DNA of 64,000 nt from Halisarca cf. caerulea (taxonomy: Eukaryota > Porifera > Demospongiae > Chondrillida > Halisarcidae): NCBI GenBank assembly GCA_963170055.1, contig CAUJGJ010000195.1:129001-193000 (forward strand). The letters are read 5' to 3'. This document shows, in pieces, positions 1 through 14,920 of this stretch. The position numbers and the translations under genes are program-made. The notes beneath the pieces were generated by a model. The model was not told the DNA's origin, did not search any database, and saw nothing but the letters and a program-made list of their open reading frames with translations. Every line of letters begins with the position of its first letter. The first letter of the stretch is position 1.

Positions 1-3000
1 AAAACGCCCACAGCACTTCAGAAAGGTCATGTGTGTCCACTGGGAATGTGCGTGGTGCTAGTGCCAATTATTGGTATTAGCACCAGCATATCTAACACTA
101 CACAAATACGCCCACAGCCCTTTAGAAACTTCATGTGTGTCCACTGGGAATGTGCGTGGTGCTATTTCCAAATATTGGTATTAGCACCAGCATATCCAAC
201 ACTACATAAATACGCCCACAGCACTTCAGAAACTTCATGTGTGTCCACTGGGAATGTGCGTGGTGCTAGTGCCAAATATTGGTATTAGTACTAGCATATC
301 CAACACTACACAAGTACACCCACAGCACTTTAGAAAGGTCATGTGTGTCCACTGGGAATGTGCGTGGTGCTAGTGCCAAATATTGGTATTAGCACCAGCA
401 TATCCAACACTACACAAATACGCCCACAGCACTTCAGAAAGGTCATGTGTGTCCACTGGGAATGTGCGTGGTGCTAGTGCCAAATATTGGTATTAGCACC
501 AGCATATCCAACACTACACAAATACGTCCACAGCACTTCAGAAACTTCATGTGTGTCCACTGGGAATGTGCGTGGTGCTAGTGCCAAATATTGGTATTAG
601 CACCAGCATATCCAACATTACACAAATACGCCCACAGTAGTTAAGAAACTTCATGTGTGTCCACTGGGAATGTGCGTGGTGCCAGTGCCAAATATTTATA
701 TTAGCACCAGCATATGCAACACTACACAAATAAGCCCACAGCACTTCAGAAACTTCATGTGTGTCCACTGGGAATGTGCGTGGTGCTAGTGCCAAATATT
801 GGTATTAGCACCAGCATATCCAACAGTACACAAATACGCCCACAGCACTTCAGAAAGGTCATGTGTGTCCACTGGGAATGTGCGTGGTGCTAGTGCCAAA
901 TATTGGTATTAGCACCAGCATATCCAACACTACACAAAAACGCCCACAGCACTTCAGAAAGGTCATGTGTGTCCACTGGGAATGTGCGTGGTTCTTGTGC
1001 CAATTATTGGTATTAGCACCAGCATATCCAACACTACACAAATACGCCCACAGCCCTTTAGAAACTTCATGTGTGTCCACTGGGAATGTGCGTGGTGCTA
1101 TTTCCAAATATTGTTATTAGCACCAGCATATCCAACACTACACAAATACGCCCACAGCACTCCAGAAACTTCATGTGTGTCCACTGGGAATGTGCGTGGT
1201 GCTATTGCCAAATATTGGTATTAGCACCAGCATATCCAACACTACATAAATACGCCCACAGCACTTCAGAAACTTCATGTGTGTCCACTGGGAATGTGCG
1301 TGGTGCTAGTGCCCAATATTGGTATTAGTACTAGCATATCCAACACTACACAAGTACACCCACAGCACTTTAGAAAGGTCATGTGTGTCCACTGGGAATG
1401 TGCGTGGTGCTAGTGCCAAATATTGGTATTAGCACCAGCATATCCAACACTACACAAATACGCCCACAGCACTTCTGAAAGGTCATGTGTGTCCACTGGG
1501 AATGTGCGTGGTGCTAGTGCCAAATATTGGTATTAGCACCAGCATATCCAACACTACACAAATACGTCCACAGCACTTCAGAAACTTCATGTGTGTCCAC
1601 TGGGAATGTGCGTGGTGCTAGTGCCCAATATTGGTATTAGTACTAGCATATTCAACACTACACAAGTACACCCACAGCACTTTAGAAAGGTCATGTGTGT
1701 CCACTGGGAATGTGCGTGGTGCTAGTGCCAAATATTGGTATTAGCACCAGCATATCCAACACAACACAAAAACGCCCACAGCACTTCAGAAAGGTCATGT
1801 GTGTCCACTGGGAATGTGCGTGGTGCTAGTGCCAAATATTGGTATTAGCACCAGCATATCCAACACTACACAAATACGCCCACAGCACTTCAGAAAGGTC
1901 ATGTGTGTCCACTGGGAATGTGCGTGGTGCTAGTGCCAAATATTGGTATTAGCACCAGCATATCCAACACTACACAAAAACGCCCACAGCACTTCAGAAA
2001 GGTCATGTGTGTCCACTGGGAATGTGCGTGGTGCTAGTGCCAATTATTGGTATTAGCACCAGCATATCCAACACTACACAAATACGCCCACAGCCCTTTA
2101 GAAACTTCATGTGTGTCCACTGGGAATGTGCGTGGTGCTAGTGCCAAATATTGGTATTAGCACCAGCATATCCAACACTACATAAATACGCCCACAGCAC
2201 TTCAGAAACTTCATGTGTGTCCACTGGGAATGTGCGTGGTGCTAGTGCCAAATATTGGTATTAGTACTAGCATATCCAACACTACACAAGTACACCCACA
2301 GCACTTTAGAAAGGTCATGTGTGTCCACTGGGAATGTGCGTGGTGCTAGTGCCAAATATTGGTATTAGCACCAGCATATCCAACACTACACAAATACGCC
2401 CACAGCACTTCAGAAAGGTCATGTGTGTCCACTGGGAATGTGCGTGGTGCTAGTGCCAAATATTGGTATTAGCACCAGCATATCCAACACTACACAAATA
2501 CGTCCACAGCACTTCAGAAACTTCATGTGTGTCCACTGGGAATGTGCGTGGTGCTAGTGCCAAATATTGGTATTAGCACCAGCATATCCAACATTACACA
2601 AATACGCCCACAGTAGTTAAGAAACTTCATGTGTGTCCACTGGGAATGTGCGTGGTGCCAGTGCCAAATATTTATATTAGCACCAGCATATGCAACACTA
2701 CACAAATAAGCCCACAGCACTTCAGAAACTTCATGTGTGTCCACTGGGAATGTGCGTGGTGCTAGTGCCAAATATTGGTATTAGCACCAGCATATCCAAC
2801 AGTACACAAATACGCCCACAGCACTTCAGAAAGGTCATGTGTGTCCACTGGGAATGTGCGTGGTGCTAGTGCCAAATATTGGTATTAGCACCAGCATATC
2901 CAACACTACACAAAAACGCCCACAGCACTTCAGAAAGGTCATGTGTGTCCACTGGGAATGTGCGTGGTTCTTGTGCCAATTATTGGTATTAGCACCAGCA

Positions 3001-3952
3001 TATCCAACACTACACAAATACGCCCACAGCCCTTTAGAAACTTCATGTGTGTCCACTGGGAATGTGCGTGGTGCTATTTCCAAATATTGGTATTAGCACC
3101 AGCATATCCAACACTACACAAATACGCCCACAGCACTCCAGAAACTTCATGTGTGTCCACTGGGAATGTGCGTGGTGCTAGTGCCAAATATTGGTATTAG
3201 CACCAGCATATCCAACACTACATAAATACGCCCACAGCACTTCAGAGACTTCATGTGTGTCCACTGGGAATGTGCGTGGTGCTAGTGCCCAATATTGGTA
3301 TTAGTACTAGCATATCCAACACTACACAAGTACACCCACAGCACTTTAGAAAGGTCATGTGTGTCCACTGGGAATGTGCGTGGTGCTAGTGCCAAATATT
3401 GGTATTAGCACCAGCATATCCAACACTACACAAATACGCCCACAGCAAATCTGAAAGGTCATGTGTGTCCACTGGGAATGTGCGTGGTGCTAGTGCCAAA
3501 TATTGGTATTAGCACCAGCATATCCAACACTACACAAATACGTCCACAGCACTTCAGAAACTTCATGTGTGTCCACTGGGAATGTGCGTGGTGCTAGTGC
3601 CCAATATTGGTATTAGTACGAGCATATTCAACACTACACAAGTACACCCACAGCACTTTAGAAAGGTCATGTGTGTCCACTGGGAATGTGCGTGGTGCTA
3701 GTGCCAAATATTGGTATTAGCACCAGCATATCCAACACTACACAAATACGCCCACAGCACTTCTGAAAGGTCATGTGTGTCCACTGGGAATGTGCGTGGT
3801 GCTAGTGCCAAATATTGGTATTAGCACCAGCATATCCAACACTACACAAATACGTCCACAGCACTTCAGAAACTTCATGTGTGTCCACTGGGAATGTGCG
3901 TGGTGCTAGTGCCAAATATTGGTATTAGCACCAGCATATCCAACACTACACA
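1..3952 (+). repeat. Higher-order repeat: 19 units (1,976 bp), two copies
   Basis: Marker units recur 1,976 bp apart (19 x 104). The variant with CAGTAGTTAAG followed by ATATTTATATT appears near 630-690 and again near 2,606-2,670. The GTTCTTGTGCC variant appears near 990 and 2,966. The copies differ by a few substitutions, such as GCTAGTGCC versus GCTATTTCC in the third unit. A further partial copy of the same marker series lies at about 4,190-5,040. Confidence 0.8.
54..84 (+). other. Satellite-unit hairpin (first of about 440)
   Basis: In the first unit, positions 54-67 pair with 71-84 around a 3-nt loop. Twelve pairs are Watson-Crick and two (61:77 and 63:75) are G:T, so the + strand RNA would form a continuous 14-bp stem with two G:U wobbles. 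The same GGTGCTAGTGCCAA / TTGGTATTAGCACC arms recur in most units. The minus-strand RNA would instead have two C:A mismatches. The hairpin is read directly; any RNA function is inference. Confidence 0.75.
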
Positions 3953-5439
3953 AATCCGCCCACAGCACTTCAGAAAGGTCATGTGTGTCCACTTGAAATG
4001 TGCGTGGTGCTAGTGCCAAATATTGGTATTAGCACCAGCATATCCAACACTACACAAAAACGCCCACAGCACTTCAGAAAGGTCATGTGTGTCCACTGGG
4101 AATGTGCGTGGTGCTAGTGCCAAATATTGGTATTAGCACCAGCATATCCAACACTACACAAATACGCCCACAGCACTTCAGAAAGGTCATGTGTGTCCAC
4201 TGGGAATGTGCGTGGTGCTAGTGCCAAATATTGGTATTAGCACCAGCATATCCAACACTACACAAAAACGCCCACAGCACTTCAGAAAGGTCATGTGTGT
4301 CCACTGGGAATGTGCGTGGTGCCAGTGCCAATTATTGGTATTACCACCAGCATATCCAACACTACACAAATACGCCCACAGCCCTTTAGAAACTTCATGT
4401 GTGTCCACTGGGAATGTGCGTGGTGCTATTTCCAAATATTGGTATTAGCACCAGCATATCCAACACTACATAAATACGCCCACAGCACTTCAGAAACTTC
4501 ATGTGTGTCCACTGGGAATGTGCGTGGTGCTAGTGCCAAATATTGGTATTAGTACTAGCATATCCAACACTACACAAGTACACCCACAGCACTTTAGAAA
4601 GGTCATGTTTGTCCACTGGGAATGTGCGTGGTGCTAGTGCCAAATATTGGTATTAGCACCAGCATATCCAACACTACACAAATACGCCCACAGCACTTCA
4701 GAAAGGTCATGTGTGTCCACTGGGAATGTGCGTGGTGCTAGTGCCAAATATTGGTATTAGCACCAGCATATCCAACACTACACAAATACGTCCACAGCAC
4801 TTCAGAAACTTCATGTGTGTCCACTGGGAATGTGCGTGGTGCTAGTGCAAAATATTGGTATTAGCACCAGCATATCCAACATTACACAAATACGCCCACA
4901 GTAGTTAAGAAACTTCATGTGTGTCCACTGGGAATGTGCGTGGTGCCAGTGCCAAATATTTATATTAGCACCAGCATATGCAACACTACACAAATAAGCC
5001 CACAGCACTTCAGAAACTTCATGTGTGTCCACTGGGAATGTGCGTGGTGCTAGTGCCCAATATTGGTATTAGTACTAGCATATTCAACACTACACAAGTA
5101 CACCCACAACACTTTAGAAAGGTCATGTGTGTCCACTGGGAATGTGCGTGGTGCTAGTGCCAAATATTGGTATTAGCACCAGCATATCCAACACTACACA
5201 AATACGCCCACAGCACTTCTGAAAGGTCATGTGTGTCCACTGGGAATGTGCGTGGTGCTAGTGCCAAATATTGGTATTAGCACCAGCATATCCAACACTA
5301 CACAAATACGTCCACAGCACTTCAGAAACTTCATGTGTGTCCACTGGGAATGTGCGTGGTGCTAGTGCCAAATATTGGTATTAGCACCAGCATATCCAAC
5401 ACTACACAAATACGCCCACAGCACTTCAGAAAGGTCATG

Positions 5440-8400
5440 TGTGTCCACTGGGAATGTGCGTGGTGCTAGTGCCAAATATTGGTATTAGCACCAGCATATC
5501 CAACACTACACAAAAACGCCCACAGCACTTCAGAAAGGTCATGTGTGTCCACTGGGAATGTGCGTGGTGCTAGTGCCAATTATTGGTATTAGCAACAGCA
5601 TATCCAACACTACACAAATACGCCCACAGCCCTTTAGAAACTTCATGTGTGTCCACTGGGAATGTGCGTGGTGCTATTTCCAAATATTGGTATTAGCACC
5701 AGCATATCCAACACTACACAAATACGCCCACAGCACTCCAGAAACTTCATGTGTGTCCACTGGGAATGTGCGTGGTGCTAGTGCCAAATATTGGTATTAG
5801 CACCAGCATATCCAACACTACATAAATACGCCCACAGCACTTCAGAAACTTCATGTGTGTCCACTGGGAATGTGCGTGGTGCTAGTGCCCAATATTGGTA
5901 TTAGTACTAGCATATCCAACACTACACAAGTACACCCACAGCACTTGAGAAAGGTCATGTATGTCCACTGGGAATGTGCGTGGTGCTAGTGCCAAATATT
6001 GGTATTAGCACCAGCATATCCAACACTACACAAATACGCCCACAGCACTTCAGAAAGGTCATGTGTGTCCACTGGGAATGTGCGTGGTGCTAGTGCCAAA
6101 TATTGGTATTAGCACCAGCATATCCAACACTACACAAATACGTCCACAGCACTTCAGAAACTTCATGTGTGTCCACTGGGAATGTGCGTGGTGCTAGTGC
6201 CAAATATTGGTATTAGCACCAGCATATCCAACACTACACAAATACGCCCACAGCACTTCAGAAAGGTCATGTGTGTCCACTGGGAATGTGCGTGGTGCTA
6301 GTGCCAAATATTGGTATTAGCACCAGCATATGCAACACTACACAAATAAGCCCACAGCACTTCAGAAACTTCATGTGTGTCCACTGGGAATGTGCGTGGT
6401 GCTAGTGCCAAATATTGGTATTAGCACCAGCATATGCAACACTACACAAATAAGCCCACAGCACTTCAGAAACTTCATGTGTGTCCACTGGGAATGTGCG
6501 TGGTGCTAGTGCCAAATATTGGTATTAGCACCAGCATATCCAACACTACACAAATACGCCCACAGCACTTCAGAAAGGTCATGTGTGTCCACTGGGAATG
6601 TGCGTGGTGCTAGTGCCAATTATTGGTATTAGCAACAGCATATCCAACACTACACAAATACGCCCACAGCCCTTTAGAAACTTCATGTGTGTCCACTGGG
6701 AATGTGCGTGGTGCTATTTCCAAATATTGGTATTAGCACCAGCATATCCAACACTACACAAATACGCCCACAGCACTCCAGAAACTTCATGTGTGTCCAC
6801 TGGGAATGTGCGTGGTGCTAGTGCCAAATATTGGTATTAGCACCAGCATATCCAACACTACATAAATACGCCCACAGCACTTCAGAAACTTCATGTGTGT
6901 CCACTGGGAATGTGCGTGGTGCTAGTGCCCAATATTGGTATTAGTACTAGCATATCCAACACTACACAAGTACACCCACAGCACTTGAGAAAGGTCATGT
7001 ATGTCCACTGGGAATGTGCGTGGTGCTAGTGCCAAATATTGGTATTAGCACCAGCATATCCAACACTACACAAATACGCCCACAGCACTTCAGAAAGGTC
7101 ATGTGTGTCCACTGGGAATGTGCGTGGTGCTAGTGCCAAATATTGGTATTAGCACCAGCATATCCAACACTACACAAATACGTCCACAGCACTTCAGAAA
7201 CTTCATGTGTGTCCACTGGGAATGTGCGTGGTGCTAGTGCCAAATATTGGTATTAGCACCAGCATATCCAACACTACACAAATACGCCCACAGCACTTCA
7301 GAAAGGTCATGTGTGTCCACTGGGAATGTGCGTGGTGCTAGTGCCAAATATTGGTATTAGCACCAGCATATGCAACACTACACAAATAAGCCCACAGCAC
7401 TTCAGAAACTTCATGTGTGTCCACTGGGAATGTGCGTGGTGCTAGTGCCAAATATTGGTATTAGCACCAGCATATGCAACACTACACAAATAAGCCCACA
7501 GCACTTCAGAAACTTCATGTGTGTCCACTGGGAATGTGCGTGGTGCTAGTGCCAAATATTGGTATTAGCACCAGCATATCCAACACTACACAAATACGCC
7601 CACAGCACTTCAGAAAGGTCATGTGTGTCCACTGGGAATGTGCGTGGTGCTAGTGCCAATTATTGGTATTAGCAACAGCATATCCAACACTACACAAATA
7701 CGCCCACAGCCCTTTAGAAACTTCATGTGTGTCCACTGGGAATGTGCGTGGTGCTATTTCCAAATATTGGTATTAGCACCAGCATATCCAACACTACACA
7801 AATACGCCCACAGCACTCCAGAAACTTCATGTGTGTCCACTGGGAATGTGCGTGGTGCTAGTGCCAAATATTGGTATTAGCACCAGCATATCCAACACTA
7901 CATAAATACGCCCACAGCACTTCAGAAACTTCATGTGTGTCCACTGGGAATGTGCGTGGTGCTAGTGCCCAATATTGGTATTAGGACTAGCATATCCAAC
8001 ACTACACAAGTACACCCACAGCACTTTAGAAAGGTCATGTGTGTCCACTGGGAATGTGCGTGGTGCTAGTGCCAAATATTGGTATTAGCACCAGCATATC
8101 CAACACTACACAAATACGCCCACAGCACTTCAGAAAGGTCATGTGTGTCCACTGGGAATGTGCGTGGTGCTAGTGCCAAATATTGGTATTAGCACCAGCA
8201 TATCCAACACTACACAAATACGTCCACAGCCCTTCAGAAACTTCATGTGTGTCCACTGGGAATGTGCGTGGTGCTAGTGCCAAATATTGGTATTAGCACC
8301 AGCATATCCAACACTACACAAATACGCCCACAGCACTTCAGAAAGGTCATGTGTGTCCACTGGGAATGTGCGTGGTGCTAGTGCCAAATATTGGTATTAG

Positions 8401-10140
8401 CACCAGCATATGCAACACTACACAAATAAGCCCACAGCACTTCAGAAACTTCATGTGTGTCCACTGGGAATGTGCGTGGTGCTAGTGCCAAATATTGGTA
8501 TTAGCACCAGCATATGCAACACTACACAAATAAGCCCACAGCACTTCAGAAACTTCATGTGTGTCCACTGGGAATGTGCGTGGTGCTAGTGCCAAATATT
8601 GGTATTAGCACCAGCATATCCAACACTACACAAATACGCCCACAGCACTTCAGAAACTTCATGTGTGTCCACTGGGAATGTGCGTGGTGCTAGTGCCAAT
8701 TATTGGTATTAGCAACAGCATATCCAACACTACACAAATACGCCCACAGCCCTTTAGAAACTTCATGTGTGTCCACTGGGAATGTGCGTGGTGCTATTTC
8801 CAAATATTGGTATTAGCACCAGCATATCCAACACTACACAAATACGCCCACAGCACTCCAGAAACTTCATGTGTGTCCACTGGGAATGTGCGTGGTGCTA
8901 GTGCCAAATATTGGTATTAGCACCAGCATATCCAACACTACATAAATACGCCCACAGCACTTCAGAAACTTCATGTGTGTCCACTGGGAATGTGCGTGGT
9001 GCTAGTGCCCAATATTGGTATTAGGACTAGCATATCCAACACTACACAAGTACACCCACAGCACTTTAGAAAGGTCATGTGTGTCCACTGGGAATGTGCG
9101 TGGTGCTAGTGCCAAATATTGGTATTAGCACCAGCATATCCAACACTACACAAATACGCCCACAGCACTTCAGAAAGGTCATGTGTGTCCACTGGGAATG
9201 TGCGTGGTGCTAGTGCCAAATATTGGTATTAGCACCAGCATATCCAACACTACACAAATACGTCCACAGCACTTCAGAAACTTCATGTGTGTCCACTGGG
9301 AATGTGCGTGGTGCTAGTGCCAAATATTGGTATTAGCACCAGCATATCCAACACTACACAAATACGCCCACAGCACTTCAGAAAGGTCATGTGTGTCCAC
9401 TGGGAATGTGCGTGGTGCTAGTGCCAAATATTGGTATTAGCACCAGCATATGCAACACTACACAAATAAGCCCACAGCACTTCAGAAACTTCATGTGTGT
9501 CCACTGGGAATGTGCGTGGTGCTAGTGCCAAATATTGGTATTAGCACCAGCATATGCAACACTACACAAATAAGCCCACAGCACTTCAGAAACTTCATGT
9601 GTGTCCACTGGGAATGTGCGTGGTGCTAGTGCCAAATATTGGTATTAGCACCAGCATATCCAACACTACACAAATACGCCCACAGCACTTCAGAAAGGTC
9701 ATGTGTGTCCACTGGGAATGTGCGTGGTGCTAGTGCCAATTATTGGTATTAGCAACAGCATATCCAACACTACACAAATACGCCCACAGCCCTTTAGAAA
9801 CTTCATGTGTGTCCACTGGGAATGTGCGTGGTGCTATTTCCAAATATTGGTATTAGCACCAGCATATCCAACACTACACAAATACGCCCACAGCACTCCA
9901 GAAACTTCATGTGTGTCCACTGGGAATGTGCGTGGTGCTAGTGCCAAATATTGGTATTAGCACCAGCATATCCAACACTACATAAATACGCCCACAGCAC
10001 TTCAGAAACTTCATGTGTGTCCACTGGGAATGTGCGTGGTGCTAGTGCCCAATATTGGTATTAGTACTAGCATATCCAACACTACACAAGTACACCCACA
10101 GCACTTTAGAAAGGTCATGTGTGTCCACTGGGAATGTGCG
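5440..10140 (+). repeat. Higher-order repeat: 10 units (1,040 bp), about 4.5-5 copies
   Basis: The unit pair with AGCAACAGC followed by GCTATTTCC starts near 5,543, 6,583, 7,623, 8,663 and 9,703, exactly 1,040 bp apart each time. Other markers (CTTGAGAAAGGTCATGTATG, and paired CATATGCAACAC units) repeat with the same spacing. Near-identity between copies indicates recent amplification. Copies 3 and 4 share ATTAGGACTAGC where copies 1, 2 and 5 have ATTAGTACTAGC, which gives an internal copying history. Confidence 0.88.
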
Positions 10141-13100
10141 TGGTGCTAGTGCCAAATATTGGTATTAGCACCAGCATATCAAACACTACACAAATAAGCC
10201 CACAGCACTTCAGAAAGGTCATGTGTGTCCACTGGGAATGTGCGTGGTGCTAGTGCCAAATATTGGTATTAGCACCAGCATATCAAACACTACACAAATA
10301 AGCCCACATCACTTCAGAAAGGTCATGTGTGTCCACTGGGAATGTGCGTGGTGCTAGTGCCAAATATTGCTATTTGCACCAGCATATCCAACACTACACA
10401 AATACGCCCACAGTATTTAAGAAACTTCATGTGTGTCCACTGGGAATGTACGTGGTGCTAGTGTCAAATATTGGTATTAGCACCAGCATATCCAACACTA
10501 CACAGATACGCCCACAGCACTTCAGAAAGGTCATGTGTGTCCACTGGGAATGTGCATGGTGCTAGTGCCAAATATTGGTATTAGCACCGGCATATCCAAC
10601 ACTACACAAATACGCCCACAGTAGTTAAGAAACTTCATGTGTGTCCACTGGGAATGTGCGTGGTGCCAGTGCCAAATATTTATATTAGCACCAGCATATG
10701 CAACACTACACAAATAAGCGCACAGCACTTCAGAAACTTCATGTGTGTCCACTGGGAATGTGCGTGGTGCTAGTGCCAAATATTGGTATTAGCACCAGCA
10801 TATCCAACACTACACAAATCCGCCCACAGCACTTCAGAAAGGTCATGTGTGTCCACTTGAAATGTGCGTGGTGCTAGTGCCAAATATTGGTATTAGCACC
10901 AGCATATCCAACACTACACAAACACGCCCACAGCACTTCAGAAAGGTCATGTGTGTCCACTGGGAATGTGCGTGGTGCTAGTGCCAAATATTGGTATTAG
11001 CACCAGCATATCCAACACTACACAAATACGCCCACAGCACTTCAGAAAGGTCATGTGTGTCCACTGGGAATGTGCGTGGTGCTAGTGCCAAATATTGGTA
11101 TTAGCACCAGCATATCCAACACTACACAAAAACGCCCACAGCACTTCAGAAAGGTCATGTGTGTCCACTGGGAATGTGCGTGGTGCTAGTGCCAATTATT
11201 GGTATTAGCACCAGCATATCCAACACTACACAAATACGCCCACAGCCCTTTAGAAACTTCATGTGTGTCCACTGGGAATGTGCGTGGTGCTATTTCCAAA
11301 TATTGGTATTAGCACCAGCATGTCCAACACTACATAAATACGCCCACAGCACTTCAGAAACTTCATGTGTGTCCACTGGGAATGTGCGTGGTGCTAGTGC
11401 CAAATATTGGTATTAGTACTAGCATATCCAACACTACACAAGTACACCCACAGCACTTTAGAAAGGTCATGTGTGTCCACTGGGAATGTGCGTGGTGCTA
11501 GTGCCAAATATTGGTATTAGCACCAGCATATCCAACACTACACAAATACGCCCACAGCACTTTAGAAAGGTCATGTGTGTGCACTGGGAATGTGCGTGGT
11601 GCTAGTGCCAAATATTGGTATTAGCACCAGCATATCCAACACTACACAAATACGTCCACAGCACTTCAGAAACTTCATGTGTGTCCACTGGGAATGTGCG
11701 TGGTGCTAGTGCCAAATATTGGTATTAGCACCAGCATATCCAACATTACACAAATACGCCCACAGTAGTTAAGAAACTTCATGTGTGTCCACTGGGAATG
11801 TGCGTGGTGCCAGTGCCAAATATTTATATTAGCACCAGCATATGCAACACTACACAAATAAGCCCACAGCACTTCAGAAACTTCATGTGTGTCCACTGGG
11901 AATGTGCGTGGTGCTAGTGCCAAATATTGGTATTAGCACCAGCATATCCAACACTACACAAATACGCCCACAGCACTTCAGAAAGGTCATGTGTGTCCAC
12001 TGGGAATGTGCGTGGTGCTAGTGCCAAATATTGGTATTAGCACCAGCATATCCAACACTACACAAAAACGCCCACAGCACTTCAGAAAGGTCATGTGTGT
12101 CCACTGGGAATGTGCGTGGTGCTAGTGCCAATTATTGGTATTAGCAACAGCATATCCAACACTACACAAATACGCCCACAGCCCTTTAGAAACTTCATGT
12201 GTGTCCACTGGGAATGTGCGTGGTGCTATTTCCAAATATTGGTATTAGCACCAGCATATCCAACACTACACAAATACGCCCACAGCACTCCAGAAACTTC
12301 ATGTGTGTCCACTGGGAATGTGCGTGGTGCTAGTGCCAAATATTGGTATTAGCACCAGCATATCCAACACTACATAAATACGCCCACAGCACTTCAGAAA
12401 CTTCATGTGTGTCCACTGGGAATGTGCGTGGTGCTAGTGCCCAATATTGGTATTAGTACTAGCATATCCAACACTACACAAGTACACCCACAGCACTTTA
12501 GAAAGGTCATGTGTGTCCACTGGGAATGTGCGTGGTGCTAGTGCCAAATATTGGTATTAGCACCAGCATATCAAACACTACACAAATAAGCCCACAGCAC
12601 TTCAGAAAGGTCATGTGTGTCCACTGGGAATGTGCGTGGTGCTAGTGCCAAATATTGGTATTAGCACCAGCATATCAAACACTACACAAATAAGCCCACA
12701 TCACTTCAGAAAGGTCATGTGTGTCCACTGGGAATGTGCGTGGTGCTAGTGCCAAATATTGCTATTTGCACCAGCATATCCAACACTACACAAATACGCC
12801 CACAGTATTTAAGAAACTTCATGTGTGTCCACTGGGAATGTACGTGGTGCTAGTGTCAAATATTGGTATTAGCACCAGCATATCCAACACTACACAGATA
12901 CGCCCACAGCAATTCAGAAAGGTCATGTGTGTCCACTGGGAATGTGCATGGTGCTAGTGCCAAATATTGGTATTAGCACCAGCATATCCAACACTACACA
13001 AATACGCCCACAGTAGTTAAGAAACTTCATGTGTGTCCACTGGGAATGTGCGTGGTGCCAGTGCCAAATATTTATATTAGCACCAGCATATGCAACACTA

Positions 13101-14920
13101 CACAAATAAGCCCACAGCACTTCAGAAACTTCATGTGTGTCCACTGGGAATGTGCGTGGTGCTAGTGCCAAATATTGGTATTAGCACCAGCATATCCAAC
13201 ACTACACAAATCCGCCCACAGCACTTCAGAAAGGTCATGTGTGTCCACTTGAAATGTGCGTGGTGCTAGTGCCAAATATTGGTATTAGCACCAGCATATC
13301 CAACACTACACAAACACGCCCACAGCACTTCAGAAAGGTCATGTGTGTCCACTGGGAATGTGCGTGGTGCTAGTGCCAAATATTGGTATTAGCACCAGCA
13401 TATCCAACACTACACAAATACGCCCACAGCACTTCAGAAAGGTCATGTGTGTCCACTGGGAATGTGCGTGGTGCTAGTGCCAAATATTGGTATTAGCACC
13501 AGCATATCCAACACTACACAAAAACGCCCACAGCACTTCAGAAAGGTCATGTGTGTCCACTGGGAATGTGCGTGGTGCTAGTGCCAATTATTGGTATTAG
13601 CACCAGCATATCCAACACTACACAAATACGCCCACAGCCCTTTAGAAACTTCATGTGTGTCCACTGGGAATGTGCGTGGTGCTATTTCCAAATATTGGTA
13701 TTAGCACCAGCATGTCCAACACTACATAAATACGCCCACAGCACTTCAGAAACTTCATGTGTGTCCACTGGGAATGTGCGTGGTGCTAGTGCCAAATATT
13801 GGTATTAGTACTAGCATATCCAACACTACACAAGTACACCCACAGCACTTTAGAAAGGTCATGTGTGTCCACTGGGAATGTGCGTGGTGCTAGTGCCAAA
13901 TATTGGTATTAGCACCAGCATATCCAACACTACACAAATACGCCCACAGCACTTCAGAAAGGTCATGTGTGTGCACTGGGAATGTGCGTGGTGCTAGTGC
14001 CAAATATTGGTATTAGCACCAGCATATCCAACACTACACAAATACGTCCACAGCACTTCAGAAACTTCATGTGTGTCCACTGGGAATGTGCGTGGTGCTA
14101 GTGCCAAATATTGGTATTAGCACCAGCATATCCAACATTACACAAATACGCCCACAGTAGTTAAGAAACTTCATGTGTGTCCACTGGGAATGTGCGTGGT
14201 GCCAGTGCCAAATATTTATATTAGCACCAGCATATGCAACACTACACAAATAAGCCCACAGCACTTCAGAAACTTCATGTGTGTCCACTGGGAATGTGCG
14301 TGGTGCTAGTGCCAAATATTGGTATTAGCACCAGCATATCCAACACTACACAAATACGCCCACAGCACTTCAGAAAGGTCATGTGTGTCCACTGGGAATG
14401 TGCGTGGTGCTAGTGCCAAATATTGGTATTAGCACCAGCATATCCAACACTACACAAAAACGCCCACAGCACTTCAGAAAGGTCATGTGTGTCCACTGGG
14501 AATGTGCGTGGTTCTTGTGCCAATTATTGGTATTAGCACCAGCATATCCAACACTACACAAATACGCCCACAGCCCTTTAGAAACTTCATGTGTGTCCAC
14601 TGGGAATGTGCGTCGTGCTATTTCCAAATATTGGTATTAGCACCAGCATATCCAACACTACACAAATACGCCCACAGCACTCCAGAAACTTCATGTGTGT
14701 CCACTGGGAATGTGCGTGGTGCTATTGCCAAATATTGGTATTAGCACCAGCATATCCAACACTACATAAATACGCCCACAGCACTTCAGAAACTTCATGT
14801 GTGTCCACTGGGAATGTGCGTGGTGCTAGTGCCCAATATTGGTATTAGTACTAGCATATCCAACACTACACAAGTACACCCACAGCACTTTAGAAAGGTC
14901 ATGTGTGTCCACTGGGAATG
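10140..14920 (+). repeat. Higher-order repeat: 23 units (2,392 bp), two copies
   Basis: Markers at 10,329, 10,531, 11,159 and 11,675 recur at 12,721, 12,923, 13,551 and 14,067, always 2,392 bp apart. Shared private variants include GTATTTAAG with AATGTACGTGGTGC, ACACAGATACG, the double change CCACTTGAAATG, and CATGTCCAACAC. The copies differ at a few bases, for example CAGCACTTC versus CAGCAATTC near 10,520/12,910. Confidence 0.85.
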
